Shown: positions 30,986 through 39,957 of the stretch, in pieces | Numbering within the stretch: position 1 is the first letter of the stretch | How the letters are laid out: each line of letters opens with the position of its first letter | Assembly (NCBI RefSeq): GCF_002217755.1 | Contig: NZ_BCFL01000046.1 | Coordinates: 1-40,997, forward strand | Direction: 5' to 3' | DNA from: Streptomyces hyaluromycini | Lineage (GTDB): Bacteria > Actinomycetota > Actinomycetes > Streptomycetales > Streptomycetaceae | DNA length: 40,997 nucleotides | Translations under genes and position numbers: made by a program | Notes under the pieces: model-generated | The model's input: only the letters and a program-made list of their open reading frames with translations | Told to the model about the DNA's origin: nothing | The model's database searches: none

Positions 30986-31677
30986 CGCCCCTCCGCCAGG
31001 GCAGGAGCGCCGTACCGCCCACTGGCCGGCCGCTCGTCCAGAAGCCGCAGGAACGCCGGGACCACGGACTCCGGCGCCGGCCGCGGATCGTCGTCGTCCG
31101 GTACGGCGGCCGTGTACAGGTCGGTCGCCATGTCCCCGGGATCCACCGCCCACACCCGCAGCCCCGGCTCCTCCACGCCGAGCACGGCCGCCAGCTGGTC
31201 CAGGGCCGCCTTCGAGGCGCCGTAGCCGCCCCAGGTCTCGTACGCCTCGGCGCCCGCGTCCGAGCTGATCGCGACCACCGCTCCCGCCGCCGACTCCCGC
31301 AGCAGCGGCAGCGCCTCCTGGACCAGGCCCAGCGCGGCCACCACGTTCACCTCCAGCGCCCGGCGCAGCCCCTCCAGAGGCAGCTCGCCCAGGCGCACCA
31401 GTGGCTCGGCGCCCAGCGCGCTGGCGTTGCTCACCAGCAGGTCCACCCCGCCCAGGTCCCACGCCGCGGCCACCAGGCCGGCCCGGTGCCTGCCGTCCGT
31501 CACATCGCCGGGCAGCGCCGTCACCCGTGTCCCGTGCCCCGCCACGGCCTCCGCCGTCTCCTTGAGGACCTCTGCGCCCCTGGCGTCCAGCACCAGATCC
31601 CAGCCGCGCGCGGCCAGCGCGTCGGCCAGCGCCCGCCCCAGCCCCTTCGAGGCCCCCGTGATGATCGCTACCGGCAT
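30982..31677 (-). CDS. Short-chain dehydrogenase/reductase (SDR) family oxidoreductase
   Basis: A 231-residue Rossmann enzyme. Cofactor motif ITGASKGLGRALA lies at residues 6-18, SNASALG replaces the NAG motif, and the catalytic Ser and YxxxK are in VAISSDAGAEAYETWGGYGASKAAL. The C-terminal end is short and Pro/Asp-rich. The stop overlaps the QueA-like start (ATGA), so the two are translationally coupled. The substrate is unknown; coupling suggests co-regulation with QueA, but I know of no biochemical link. Confidence 0.88.
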   Translation of the reverse strand: MPVAIITGASKGLGRALADALAARGWDLVLDARGAEVLKETAEAVAGHGTRVTALPGDVTDGRHRAGLVAAAWDLGGVDLLVSNASALGAEPLVRLGELPLEGLRRALEVNVVAALGLVQEALPLLRESAAGAVVAISSDAGAEAYETWGGYGASKAALDQLAAVLGVEEPGLRVWAVDPGDMATDLYTAAVPDDDDPRPAPESVVPAFLRLLDERPASGRYGAPALAEGR

Positions 31678-31796
31678 GACAACCGTCCCCTCGGCTCCGC
31701 CCGCCTGCCCCGGCGGTGCCCCCAACGTAGGAAGGGGACCGCCCCGGCCGCCTCGGACGCGGGCCGCAACCCGCAGGGGCCCTTCGGACTACGCCG

Positions 31797-31857
31797 CCGG
31801 TCCGGGCCCCGCGCCCTAGGTCTCCTGGCCTACGGCCTCCGGTCCGGGCCCTGCGCC
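31797..31857. repeat. Near-perfect 42-bp-spaced direct repeat
   Basis: A 19-bp block starting CCGGTCCGGGCCC occurs at 31797-31815 and 31839-31857 with one mismatch, upstream of the histidine kinase gene. Flanking bases (TACGCCGC / TACGGCCT) are also similar. The 225-bp gap it lies in holds no gene that I can support. Confidence 0.5.
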
Positions 31858-31902
31858 GTCGGCCCGATCCGTGGTGTCGGACCCCGCCGGTACCGTGAGG
31901 GC

Positions 31903-33048
31903 ATGAGTCAAGGTCCCCGGTCCGGCCTCGCGGCGGTGAGCTCCGCGCTGCTGGCCATGAGCAGGCATCTGGAGGTGCGCGACGTTCTCAAGACGATCGT
32001 CGCCTCCGCCCGCGAGCTGCTCGACGCGCAGTACGCCGCGCTCGGGGTCCCCGACGACCACGGCGGCTTCGCCCAGTTCGTCGTCGACGGCGTCACCGAC
32101 GCCCAGTGGAAGGCCATCGGCCCGCTCCCGCGCCAGCACGGCATCCTCGCCGCGATGCTGCGCGAGGCCAAGGTCGAGCGACTGGCCGACGTCCGCACGG
32201 ACCCCCGCTTCGAGGGCTGGCCCTCGGCCCACCCCGAGATGTCGGACTTCCTGGGCCTGCCGGTCCGCGACGGCGACGAGGTCATCGGCGCGCTGTTCCT
32301 GGCGAACAAGAACTGCCCCAAACCGGAAGGCGGTTGCGGCTTCACCGCCGAGGACGAGGAACTCCTCTCCATCCTCGCCCAGCACGCGGCCATCGCCCTC
32401 ACCAACGCCCGCCTCTACGAGCGCAGCCGCGAGCTGACCATCGCCGAGGAACGCTCCCGGCTCGCCCACGAGTTGCACGACGCGGTCAGCCAGAAGCTGT
32501 TCTCCCTGCGGCTGACCGCCCAGGCCGCCGCCGCCCTGGTCGACCGCGATCCCTCCCGCGCCAAGGGCGAGTTGCAGCAGGTGGCCGTGCTCGCCGCCGA
32601 AGCCACCGAAGAACTGCGCGCGGCAGTCGTGGAGTTGCGCCCCGCCGCCCTGGACGAGGACGGCCTCGTCGCCACCCTGCGCACCCAGATCCAGGTCCTC
32701 GACCGCGCTCACACCGCGCGCGTGACCTTCGCCGCCAGCGGCTTCCGGGCCCTGCCCGCCGCCCAGGAGGAGGCCCTGCTCCGGGTCGCCCAGGAAGCCC
32801 TGCACAACGCCCTGCGGCACTCCGGGGCCGAGCACGTCGACGTGACCGTGAACCGGCGCGGCGGCGGCGCCGTCCTGCGGGTCACCGACGACGGCGGCGG
32901 CTTCGACCCGCACCTCACCCGGAGCGCCGGACGCCACCTCGGCCTGGTCTCCATGCGGGACCGGGCGAGCGGCGTCGGCGGCACACTGACCGTGGAATCG
33001 GCGCCCGGCAAGGGCACCACGATCGAGATGGAGGTCCCCGGTGGCTGA
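31903..33048 (+). CDS. GAF-domain sensor histidine kinase (NarL-type HisKA_3)
   Basis: A 381-residue cytoplasmic sensor kinase. Residues 20-170 form a GAF domain (VRDVLKTIVASARELLDAQYAALGV ... LLSILAQHAAIALTNARLYERSREL, taken in order). The phospho-acceptor is the histidine in ERSRLAHELHDAVSQKLFSL (about residue 191). The HATPase_c part shows EALHNALRHSG (N box) and DDGGGFDP (G1), then GLVSMRDRA and GKGTTIEM. No membrane helix is present, so it senses a cytoplasmic signal; a single cysteine pair region (NCPKPEGGCGF) in the GAF domain is notable. It overlaps its cognate regulator gene by 8 bases. Confidence 0.93.
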   Translation: MSQGPRSGLAAVSSALLAMSRHLEVRDVLKTIVASARELLDAQYAALGVPDDHGGFAQFVVDGVTDAQWKAIGPLPRQHGILAAMLREAKVERLADVRTDPRFEGWPSAHPEMSDFLGLPVRDGDEVIGALFLANKNCPKPEGGCGFTAEDEELLSILAQHAAIALTNARLYERSRELTIAEERSRLAHELHDAVSQKLFSLRLTAQAAAALVDRDPSRAKGELQQVAVLAAEATEELRAAVVELRPAALDEDGLVATLRTQIQVLDRAHTARVTFAASGFRALPAAQEEALLRVAQEALHNALRHSGAEHVDVTVNRRGGGAVLRVTDDGGGFDPHLTRSAGRHLGLVSMRDRASGVGGTLTVESAPGKGTTIEMEVPGG

Positions 33049-33682
33049 CGCGATCCGGGTGCTGCTGGTCGACGACCACCAGGTCGTCCGCCGTGGCCTG
33101 CGCACCTTTCTGGAGGTCCAGGACGACATCGAGGTCGTCGGCGAGGCCGCCGACGGCGCCGAGGGGGTCGAGCGCGCCCAGGAGCTGAGCCCCGACGTCG
33201 TCCTCATGGACGTCAAGATGCCCGGCCTGGACGGCGTGGAGGCGCTGCGCAAGCTTCGCGAACTCGACAACCCCGCGCGCGTGCTGATCGTCACCAGCTT
33301 CACCGAACAGCGCACGGTGGTCCCGGCCCTGCGCGCGGGCGCCGCCGGATACGTCTACAAGGACGTCGATCCCGACGCGCTCGCCACCGCCATCCGCTCG
33401 GTGTACGCCGGGCACGTCCTGCTCCAGCCCGAGGTGGCCGGTGCCCTGCTCTCCCAGGAGGAGGCCAACTCCGGCCAGGGCAGGGGCGGTTCGCTCACCG
33501 AGCGGGAGCGCGAGGTGCTCGTGCTGATCGCCGACGGCCGTTCCAACCGCGAGATAGCGCGCGCCCTGGTGCTGTCCGAGAAGACCGTCAAGACGCACGT
33601 CTCGAACATCCTGATGAAACTCGACCTCGCCGACCGCACCCAGGCCGCCCTGTGGGCCGTTCGCCATGGCGTGGCCGGCTGA
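33041..33682 (+). CDS. NarL/FixJ-family (LuxR-type) response regulator
   Basis: A 213-residue regulator. Receiver domain acidic pocket DD (11-12), phospho-acceptor Asp57 in VVLMDVKMPGLDG, and the Thr/Lys switch residues (VTSF and YKDV). The C-terminal LuxR helix-turn-helix runs from LTEREREVLVLIADGRSNREIARAL through KTVKTHVSNILMKLDLADR. The GTG start lies within the kinase gene, giving an 8-base overlap and translational coupling. It is 170 bp ahead of chpE on the same strand; a role in hydrophobic-coat or development control is possible but only inferred from position. Confidence 0.95.
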   Translation: MADAIRVLLVDDHQVVRRGLRTFLEVQDDIEVVGEAADGAEGVERAQELSPDVVLMDVKMPGLDGVEALRKLRELDNPARVLIVTSFTEQRTVVPALRAGAAGYVYKDVDPDALATAIRSVYAGHVLLQPEVAGALLSQEEANSGQGRGGSLTEREREVLVLIADGRSNREIARALVLSEKTVKTHVSNILMKLDLADRTQAALWAVRHGVAG

Positions 33683-33853
33683 AACGCCCTCCGCAACGCT
33701 TCACCGACGGCAACCCGGAGGGTCGCCTTCCGGGCTGAGATTCATACCGTCGTGGGAATGTCACCCGGACGGCGCATCCTCTCCCGGCCGCCGCCGTTCT
33801 TCAGGGCGTGCTGCGGCGACCGCCGTGGCGATCGCCAAGGAGGGGCTCAAGAA

Positions 33854-34102
33854 GTGAAGAACCTGAAGAAGGCAGCGGCCGTGACGATGGTGGCCGGCGG
33901 GATCGTGGCCGCCGGTGCGGGAATGGCCTCCGCCCACACCGGCGGCGCCGGTGCGGCCGGCGCGGCCCACGGTTCTCCGGGCGTCGTCTCGGGCAACGTC
34001 ATCCAGGCCCCGGTGGACGTTCCGGTCAACGTCGTCGGCAACAGCATCAACGTCGTCGGCGTGCTGAACCCCGCCTTCGGAAACCTCGGCCTCAACCACT
34101 GA
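33854..34102 (+). CDS. chpE: Short chaplin, ChpE type
   Basis: An 82-residue secreted protein. Signal peptide residues 1-28 (KNLKKAAAVTMVAGG ... ASA). One chaplin domain follows: GSPGVVSGNVIQAPVDVPVN, then VVGNSINVVGVLNPAFGNLGLNH. The two cysteines found in most chaplins are absent (VVGN where others have a Cys, and no Cys after FGN), which is the distinguishing mark of ChpE. Chaplins assemble into amyloid-like films that lower surface tension and coat aerial hyphae; ChpE is one of the short, conserved ones. The GTG start follows AAGGAGG about ten bases upstream. A strong terminator follows. Confidence 0.92.
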   Translation: MKNLKKAAAVTMVAGGIVAAGAGMASAHTGGAGAAGAAHGSPGVVSGNVIQAPVDVPVNVVGNSINVVGVLNPAFGNLGLNH

Positions 34103-34129
34103 GACCGCGCCGCACGGCGGCATCGACCT

Positions 34130-34160
34130 CCGGCCTTCCGGGCGCCCCCCGGAAGGCCGG
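34130..34160 (+). terminator. Terminator after chpE
   Basis: CCGGCCTTCCGGG pairs perfectly with CCCGGAAGGCCGG around a five-base loop, 27 bp after the chpE stop, followed by TCGGCTTTTG. Confidence 0.9.
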
Positions 34161-34331
34161 TCGGCTTTTGCGCCCAGCGACCCTTCGTCCCAGTGATCCG
34201 AACGGGCAGTCACGGCCCGGCCTCCCGCACATCGCCAAGAAGGCCGCCGTCGCCATGACCAACACCGCGGTCAACAAGCAGGACCGGCGCGACCGTCGAG
34301 GGCTGCGTCGGCGGTGTGGCCCTCACCTCGG

Positions 34332-35117
34332 CTAACGCCCCCGCTCGCGCTCCTCCACCATCGAGTTGTACGCCGCGACCTGCGCCCGCCGGGCCGTCCG
34401 CTCCACCGGCCGCAGCGCCAGCGACCGCCCCGCCATCTCCGACGCGCTCACCGCCCCGCCGTGCCCGTTCTCATAGGCCAGCGAGATCAGCAGTCCCACC
34501 CGCTGTGCCAGCTCCAGCACCCGCACCGCCCGCGGCGGATACCCCGGCGCCAGTACCTCCCGCCCCCGCTCGGCCCGCGCCCGGTACGCGTCGATCGCCG
34601 CCTCCGCCACCCGCCCCGACCCCGCGACGTCCAGCTTCGACAACATCTCGGTGGCGTCCCGCAGCGCCTCCGCCAGCTCCCGCTCCGCCTCACCGAGCGA
34701 CGGCACGTCGGCCGGCGGCGCCTCCCGCACCGGCAGCACGTGCCAGACCACCTCGACATGCACATCACCGGCGGGCCCGGCCTCGTACACCTCCGGCACC
34801 AGCCCGAGCGCGGCACCGTGACAGATCACGGCCTCCTCGGCCTCCAGCGCCCGCGCATTGAACTCCGGCGGCCCGCTCAGCCCCAGCGGATGCCCCGGCG
34901 CCGGCAGCGCGACCCGCAGCCCGGTCGTCCCCACCGTCCGCAGCCGCCCCAGCGCGAGCGTGAGCCCGACCGGAGCGGACTCACCCGGCAGCCCCTCGAC
35001 CCGATGCACCGCGTCCTCGCCGACGATGGCGAGGACGGCGTCATCCGGAGAGGCAAGTCCGGCCAAAAGGGCATTTCCCCAAGCGGCAAGGCGTCCTGAA
35101 CGCGGTTCCGAGAGCAT
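34332..35117 (-). CDS. Conserved actinomycete protein of unknown function
   Basis: A 261-residue soluble protein. The N-terminal two thirds has alternating strands and loops, with RSGRLAAWGNALLAGLASPDDAVLAIVG and GLTLALGRLRTVGTTGLRVALPAPGHPLGLSGP in sequence. The C-terminal third is helical and Arg/Glu/Ala-rich, ending SMVEERERGR. There is no signal peptide, membrane helix or catalytic motif that I recognise. Homologues appear to be a standard part of this Streptomyces locus next to the ABC ATPase gene, to which it is divergent. It could be a nucleotide-pool or envelope protein, but nothing in the sequence shows it. Confidence 0.75.
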   Translation of the reverse strand: MLSEPRSGRLAAWGNALLAGLASPDDAVLAIVGEDAVHRVEGLPGESAPVGLTLALGRLRTVGTTGLRVALPAPGHPLGLSGPPEFNARALEAEEAVICHGAALGLVPEVYEAGPAGDVHVEVVWHVLPVREAPPADVPSLGEAERELAEALRDATEMLSKLDVAGSGRVAEAAIDAYRARAERGREVLAPGYPPRAVRVLELAQRVGLLISLAYENGHGGAVSASEMAGRSLALRPVERTARRAQVAAYNSMVEERERGR

Positions 35118-35267
35118 GCCTCCACCCTAAGGACAGGACCGATGGAATGGAGCGCCGCACTCGTGGCGTAGATTTCGTAGGGGCTGCGCCCACCGGCGCC
35201 GCCGCCCGAGCCACAGGCGTACGCGACAGCCGAGAACGGCGACACTGCAAGGGGAGACAACGCGCTC

Positions 35268-36059
<792 letters not shown>

Positions 36060-36130
36060 CGGGTTCTGACGCGCCCTGACCCGGCAAAGCGCTCTGTCGG
36101 GGGCGGCACCCCCGGCCGTACCATGACTGT

Positions 36131-36562
36131 GTGAACAGCATCGACGCATGGGTGTGGTGGCTCGTCGTCGCGGCGGCGCTCGGAATTCCGCTCGTGGTGA
36201 CCGCAATGCCGGAGTTCGGCATGTTCGCGGTCGGTGCCGTGGCCGCCGCCGCCACCGCCGGACTCGGCGCGGGCGTCGTGCTCCAGGTACTCGTCTTCGT
36301 CGTCGTCTCGGTCGCGCTGATCGCCGTCGTACGGCCCATCGCCAACCGGCACGCCGCCCAGCGGCCCCAACTCGCCACCGGAGTCGACGCCTTGAAGGGC
36401 AGACAAGCCGTCGTACTCGAACGCGTCGACGGCGCGGACGGACGGATCAAGCTCGCGGGCGAGATCTGGTCGGCGCGCTCCCTCCACCCGGACCGCGCCT
36501 ACGAAGTGGGCCAGGAGGTGGACGTCGTGGAGATCGAGGGGGCCACGGCGATTGTCATCTGA
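36131..36562 (+). CDS. NfeD family membrane protein (short form)
   Basis: A 143-residue protein with an N-terminal hydrophobic region of about three helices (residues 7-70) and a C-terminal OB-fold-like beta domain (LKGRQAVVLERVDGADGRIKLAGEIWSARSLH, in sequence). This is the short NfeD1b type without a ClpP-like protease. NfeD proteins are typically encoded with SPFH/stomatin proteins, as here, and the pair is thought to organise membrane microdomains or protein quality control. The start is a GTG; no strong ribosome site is visible. Confidence 0.88.
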   Translation: MNSIDAWVWWLVVAAALGIPLVVTAMPEFGMFAVGAVAAAATAGLGAGVVLQVLVFVVVSVALIAVVRPIANRHAAQRPQLATGVDALKGRQAVVLERVDGADGRIKLAGEIWSARSLHPDRAYEVGQEVDVVEIEGATAIVI

Positions 36563-36628
36563 CCTCGTAAGACTCAACTGAACAGAAGAGTCCCCGAGTT
36601 GCGCGTGCGTCTGTCAGACTCATCCAGC

Positions 36629-36655
36629 AAGATCTTCAACAACCATAAGATCTTC
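36629..36655. promoter_or_regulatory. Two AAGATCTTC boxes upstream of the SPFH gene
   Basis: The 9-mer AAGATCTTC (with the palindrome AAGATCTT) occurs at 36629-36637 and 36647-36655, 18 bp apart, about 40 bp before the SPFH ATG. Such AT-containing palindromes are rare in this GC-rich DNA. They could be an operator for a dimeric regulator on one or two DNA faces. Confidence 0.45.
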
Positions 36656-36692
36656 CGAAGCGCCGAGGCGGAGAAGGGTACGGGGAGCGACG

Positions 36693-37637
36693 ATGGAACC
36701 GGTCATCATCGTCCTGATCATTCTGGTGGTGTTGGTCTTCATCGCCCTGATCAAGACGATCCAAGTCATCCCGCAGGCGAGCGCCGCCATCGTCGAGCGC
36801 TTCGGCCGCTACACGCGGACACTGAACGCGGGCCTCAACATCGTGGTCCCGTTCATCGACACCATCCGCAACCGCATCGACCTGCGTGAACAGGTCGTAC
36901 CGTTCCCGCCGCAGCCGGTGATCACCCAGGACAACCTGGTGGTGAACATCGACACCGTCATCTACTACCAGGTGACGGACGCCCGCGCGGCCACGTACGA
37001 GGTCGCCAGCTACATCCAGGCCATCGAGCAGCTGACGGTCACCACGCTCCGCAACATCATCGGCGGCATGGACCTGGAGCGCACCCTGACCTCCCGCGAG
37101 GAGATCAACGCGGCCCTGCGCGGCGTCCTCGACGAGGCCACCGGCAAGTGGGGCATCCGCGTCAACCGCGTCGAGCTCAAGGCGATCGAACCGCCCACCT
37201 CCATCCAGGACTCGATGGAGAAGCAGATGCGCGCCGACCGTGACAAGCGCGCCGCGATCCTCACCGCCGAAGGCACGCGCCAGGCCGCGATCCTCACTGC
37301 CGAGGGCGAGAAGCAGTCCCAGATCCTGCGCGCCGAGGGCGAGGCCAAGGCGGCGGCGCTCCGCGCGGAGGGCGAGGCCCAGGCGGTCCGCACGGTCTTC
37401 GAGGCGATCCACGCCGGCGACCCGGACCAGAAGCTCCTCTCCTACCAGTACCTCCAGATGCTCCCGAAGATCGCCGAGGGCGACGCCAACAAGCTCTGGA
37501 TCGTCCCCAGCGAAATCGGCGACGCCCTCAAGGGCCTCTCAGGCGCGATGGGCAACTTCGGCAACCTGGGCGGCGGTTCAAACGGCGGCGGCAACGTCCC
37601 GGCACAGGAGCGCAGGGAAAAGCCCAACATCGACTGA
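36693..37637 (+). CDS. SPFH/Band 7 (stomatin, QmcA-like) membrane protein
   Basis: A 314-residue protein. One N-terminal membrane helix (IIVLIILVVLVFIALI), then the SPFH domain from IPQASAAIVERFGRYTRTLNAGLN. Family landmarks include the proline-containing VVPFPPQPVITQDNLVVNIDTVIYYQVTD (in order) and EINAALRGVLDEATGKWGIRVNRVELK. A coiled-coil, Glu/Ala-rich region with repeated GE-K/R-Q motifs (TAEGTRQAAILTAEGEKQS) spans about 175-235. The C-terminus is Gly/Asn-rich. SPFH proteins oligomerise into membrane rings or cages and pair with NfeD partners. The gene lies 130 bp after nfeD with its own GGGGAG ribosome site. Confidence 0.94.
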   Translation: MEPVIIVLIILVVLVFIALIKTIQVIPQASAAIVERFGRYTRTLNAGLNIVVPFIDTIRNRIDLREQVVPFPPQPVITQDNLVVNIDTVIYYQVTDARAATYEVASYIQAIEQLTVTTLRNIIGGMDLERTLTSREEINAALRGVLDEATGKWGIRVNRVELKAIEPPTSIQDSMEKQMRADRDKRAAILTAEGTRQAAILTAEGEKQSQILRAEGEAKAAALRAEGEAQAVRTVFEAIHAGDPDQKLLSYQYLQMLPKIAEGDANKLWIVPSEIGDALKGLSGAMGNFGNLGGGSNGGGNVPAQERREKPNID

Positions 37638-37688
37638 CCGTTCCGGAAAACAAAGGTTCCCCGCACCCACCGTCTTGTTCTTGGGGGA

Positions 37689-37718
37689 GCGGGGAACTGC
37701 GCGATCAGCCACAACGCA
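37689..37718 (+). repeat. Dispersed Streptomyces repeat, copy 2
   Basis: Matches 28 of 30 bases of the block at 12339-12368. It lies 51 bp after the SPFH gene and just ahead of the convergent HNH gene, the same setting as copy 1. Confidence 0.7.
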
Positions 37719-37753
37719 GCCGCAGCCGCCGAACGACCGGAACCGGCACTCTC

Positions 37754-38263
37754 TTAGGCGGCTACATCCCCTGCCAGCCACTCAGGCAACGCCGCCAAAT
37801 CCTCGGCCCCCATAGCCAACAGCATCGCATCCTGCGGCGAAGGCTCGAACGGCCTCCGAAGCAACGGCATCCCCGCCTGCTCCGGCGTCCGGTCCGCCTT
37901 CCGGTGATTGTCCTCCGCGCACGAGGCCACCGTGTTCAGCCAAGAGTCCTGACCGCCCTGGGCCCGAGGCACCACATGGTCGACGGTCGTCGCCCGCCGC
38001 CCGCAGTACGCGCACCGGTGCCGGTCCCTGACCAGCACCCCCCGCCTCGACCAGGGCGCCTGTCTCCGGAACGGCACCCGTACATAACGGCACAGCCTGA
38101 TCACCCGGGGCGCGGGTATGTCCACATCCGCACCGCGCATGCGCAGTTCGGGGTGGGCCTGCTCGACGACGGCCTTGTCCTGGAGCACCAGAACAACGGC
38201 GCGGTTCAACGTCACCGTAGACAGCGGCTCGAAGCTCGCGTTCAGCACCAGCGTGTCACGCAT
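37754..38263 (-). CDS. HNH endonuclease family protein
   Basis: A 169-residue protein with a C-terminal HNH module: CAYCGRRATTVDHVVPRAQGGQDSWLNTVASCAEDNHRKADRTP in order, comprising the zinc pair CxxC, the catalytic His of DHVVPR, an Asn in LNTVASC, and NHRKADR. The N-terminal 80 residues (MRDTLVLNASFEPLSTVTLNRAV) are the typical beta-rich lead-in of this widely conserved actinobacterial family. The role is not known; it is not adjacent to methylase, phage or restriction genes. GGGAGGTGGG upstream of the ATG is the ribosome site. It converges on the SPFH gene. Confidence 0.88.
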   Translation of the reverse strand: MRDTLVLNASFEPLSTVTLNRAVVLVLQDKAVVEQAHPELRMRGADVDIPAPRVIRLCRYVRVPFRRQAPWSRRGVLVRDRHRCAYCGRRATTVDHVVPRAQGGQDSWLNTVASCAEDNHRKADRTPEQAGMPLLRRPFEPSPQDAMLLAMGAEDLAALPEWLAGDVAA

Positions 38264-38430
38264 CCAGCCCACCTCCCATGTGCACCGTGCCCACCCCCGG
38301 CGGGCTTGGATCAACTCTGGACGGGCGCGCCGAGATGGACAACGCAATAAAAACTGCCCGCCCCTGATCACTTCCATGACCAGAGGCGGGCAAACGTTCA
38401 ATGAACGCTCAGCTGATTTCGCGCGCCGCG

Positions 38431-38970
38431 TCAGCCCTGCTCGGGGTTCTCGTACTCCCCGATGAGCTGGGCACGCGCGATCGCGTGGAACCGCAGGTTG
38501 AACCCGACGACGGCAGGCGACACATCGGCGTCCGGACCGAGCTTCTCCTGGTCCACCGCGTACACCGTGAAGACGTACCGGTGCGGCCCGTCCCCGGGCG
38601 GCGGCGCGGCACCGCCGAAGTCCTTCGACCCGTAGTCGTTGCGCACCTGCACCGCGCCCTCGGGCAGCCCCTCGAACTTGCCGCTGCCCGCGCCGGCCGG
38701 CAGCTCGGTCACCGAGGCCGGGATGTCGAACACGGTCCAGTGCCAGAACCCGCTGCCCGTCGGGGCGTCGGGGTCGTAACAGGTCACGGCGAAGCTCTTG
38801 GTCTCGGCCGGGAAGCCCTCCCACCGCAGCTGCGGCGAGGTGTTGCCCTTGGCGTAGACCTGAGCGTCCTTGAGCGTCGCCCCTTCCACGATGTCCTCGC
38901 TCGTCACCGTGAACGACGGGACGGGCGGATGGAAGTCATGGGGGAGAGGCCGCCGCTTGAGCTCGGTCAC
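38431..38970 (-). CDS. YbhB/YbcL family (PEBP, Raf-kinase-inhibitor-like) protein
   Basis: A 179-residue cytoplasmic protein of the phosphatidylethanolamine-binding fold. Landmarks are SEDIVEGATLKDAQVYAKGNTSPQLRWEG near the start, the anion pocket motif YDPDAPTGSGFWHWTVFDIP, and RNDYGSKDFGGAAPPPGDGPHRYVF. Bacterial members bind small anionic ligands; no confirmed role. The GTG at 38970 has AGGAGG just upstream (cctcct on the plus strand), deciding the start. Spo0M lies upstream on the same strand with 65 bp between, so the two may share a transcript. Confidence 0.9.
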   Translation of the reverse strand: MTELKRRPLPHDFHPPVPSFTVTSEDIVEGATLKDAQVYAKGNTSPQLRWEGFPAETKSFAVTCYDPDAPTGSGFWHWTVFDIPASVTELPAGAGSGKFEGLPEGAVQVRNDYGSKDFGGAAPPPGDGPHRYVFTVYAVDQEKLGPDADVSPAVVGFNLRFHAIARAQLIGEYENPEQG

Positions 38971-39035
38971 CTCGGTACCTCCTGATCGGTACTGATCGAT
39001 TACGGAACCCGTCACGGAATCCGCAGTTCCCGAGC

Positions 39036-39818
39036 CTAGAACCAGTTGCGCTTGCTGCCGACCTCGGACAGCCACTGGTTGAGATAACCCGCCCAGTCGG
39101 TCCCGTGGAAGTCGTGCAGACCCACCTGGAACGAGCGGAACGTGTCGCTGCCCTCGCTGAACAGCCCCGGCTTCTTGTCCATTTCGAGGATGACGTCCAT
39201 GGCGTGCGCGTCCGCCACGAAGCTCAGCTCGACCTGGTTCAGCCCCCGGTACTGGGACGGCGGGTGGAACTCGACCTCCTGGTAGAACGGCAGCGTCTGC
39301 CGCGTCCCCCGGATGTGCCCCTTCTCCAGGTCCGCGGTCTTGAAACGGAAGCCCAGCTGGATGAAGGCGTCCAGGATCGCCTTCTGCGCCGGCAGCGGAT
39401 GCACGTTGATCGGGTCCAGATCCCCGGAGTCGACGGCACGCGCGATGTCCAGCTCGGTGGTCACCCCGATGTTCATCCCGCGCAGCGCCTGCCCGTCGAT
39501 CATCGTGACGGGCGTCTCCCACGGAATCTCCAGCCCGAACGGCACCGCGTGCACGGCCCCGGCCTGAAGCTCGAAGGCACCGCCGAGCCGCACCTTGCCG
39601 AAGCCGATGTTCTGCTTGTACTCCTCGTCGCCGCTCTCCACCTCGACCCGCGCCTGGAGACCCACGGACAGTCCCTGGATCTCCTGGTTCACCGAGCCGC
39701 CCTGGATCCGCACCTCGCCCTGGACCACACCGCCCGGTACGACGTTCACCTCGGTGAGCACCGTCTCGACGGACGCCCCGCCGGCCCCCAGGCTCGCGAG
39801 CAGCTTCTTGAACCCCAT
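39036..39818 (-). CDS. Sporulation control protein Spo0M family
   Basis: A 260-residue protein of the arrestin-like Spo0M family. It starts MGFKKLLASLGAGGASVETVL and continues with the beta-sandwich segments VVPGGVVQGEVRIQGGSVNQEIQ, GAVHAVPFGLEIPWETPVT and ELDIARAVDSGDLDPINVHPLPAQKAILDAF. It has no signal peptide or membrane helix. In Bacillus, Spo0M affects sporulation and the cytoskeleton; in Streptomyces the role is unclear. The ATG follows AGAGGGAGAG. Divergent from the glycosylase gene. Confidence 0.92.
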   Translation of the reverse strand: MGFKKLLASLGAGGASVETVLTEVNVVPGGVVQGEVRIQGGSVNQEIQGLSVGLQARVEVESGDEEYKQNIGFGKVRLGGAFELQAGAVHAVPFGLEIPWETPVTMIDGQALRGMNIGVTTELDIARAVDSGDLDPINVHPLPAQKAILDAFIQLGFRFKTADLEKGHIRGTRQTLPFYQEVEFHPPSQYRGLNQVELSFVADAHAMDVILEMDKKPGLFSEGSDTFRSFQVGLHDFHGTDWAGYLNQWLSEVGSKRNWF

Positions 39819-39957
39819 GACTCTCCCTCTATTACGTACGGACCCTTGATCCCTACAAACGCGATCCGGTCGCGACCGGTTCCGGCCCACACCCTGGCAA
39901 GCAGACGAATCCTTGACCAGCCCTTGGCGTACCCGGACTGGACTACCCTCGGTCGCC

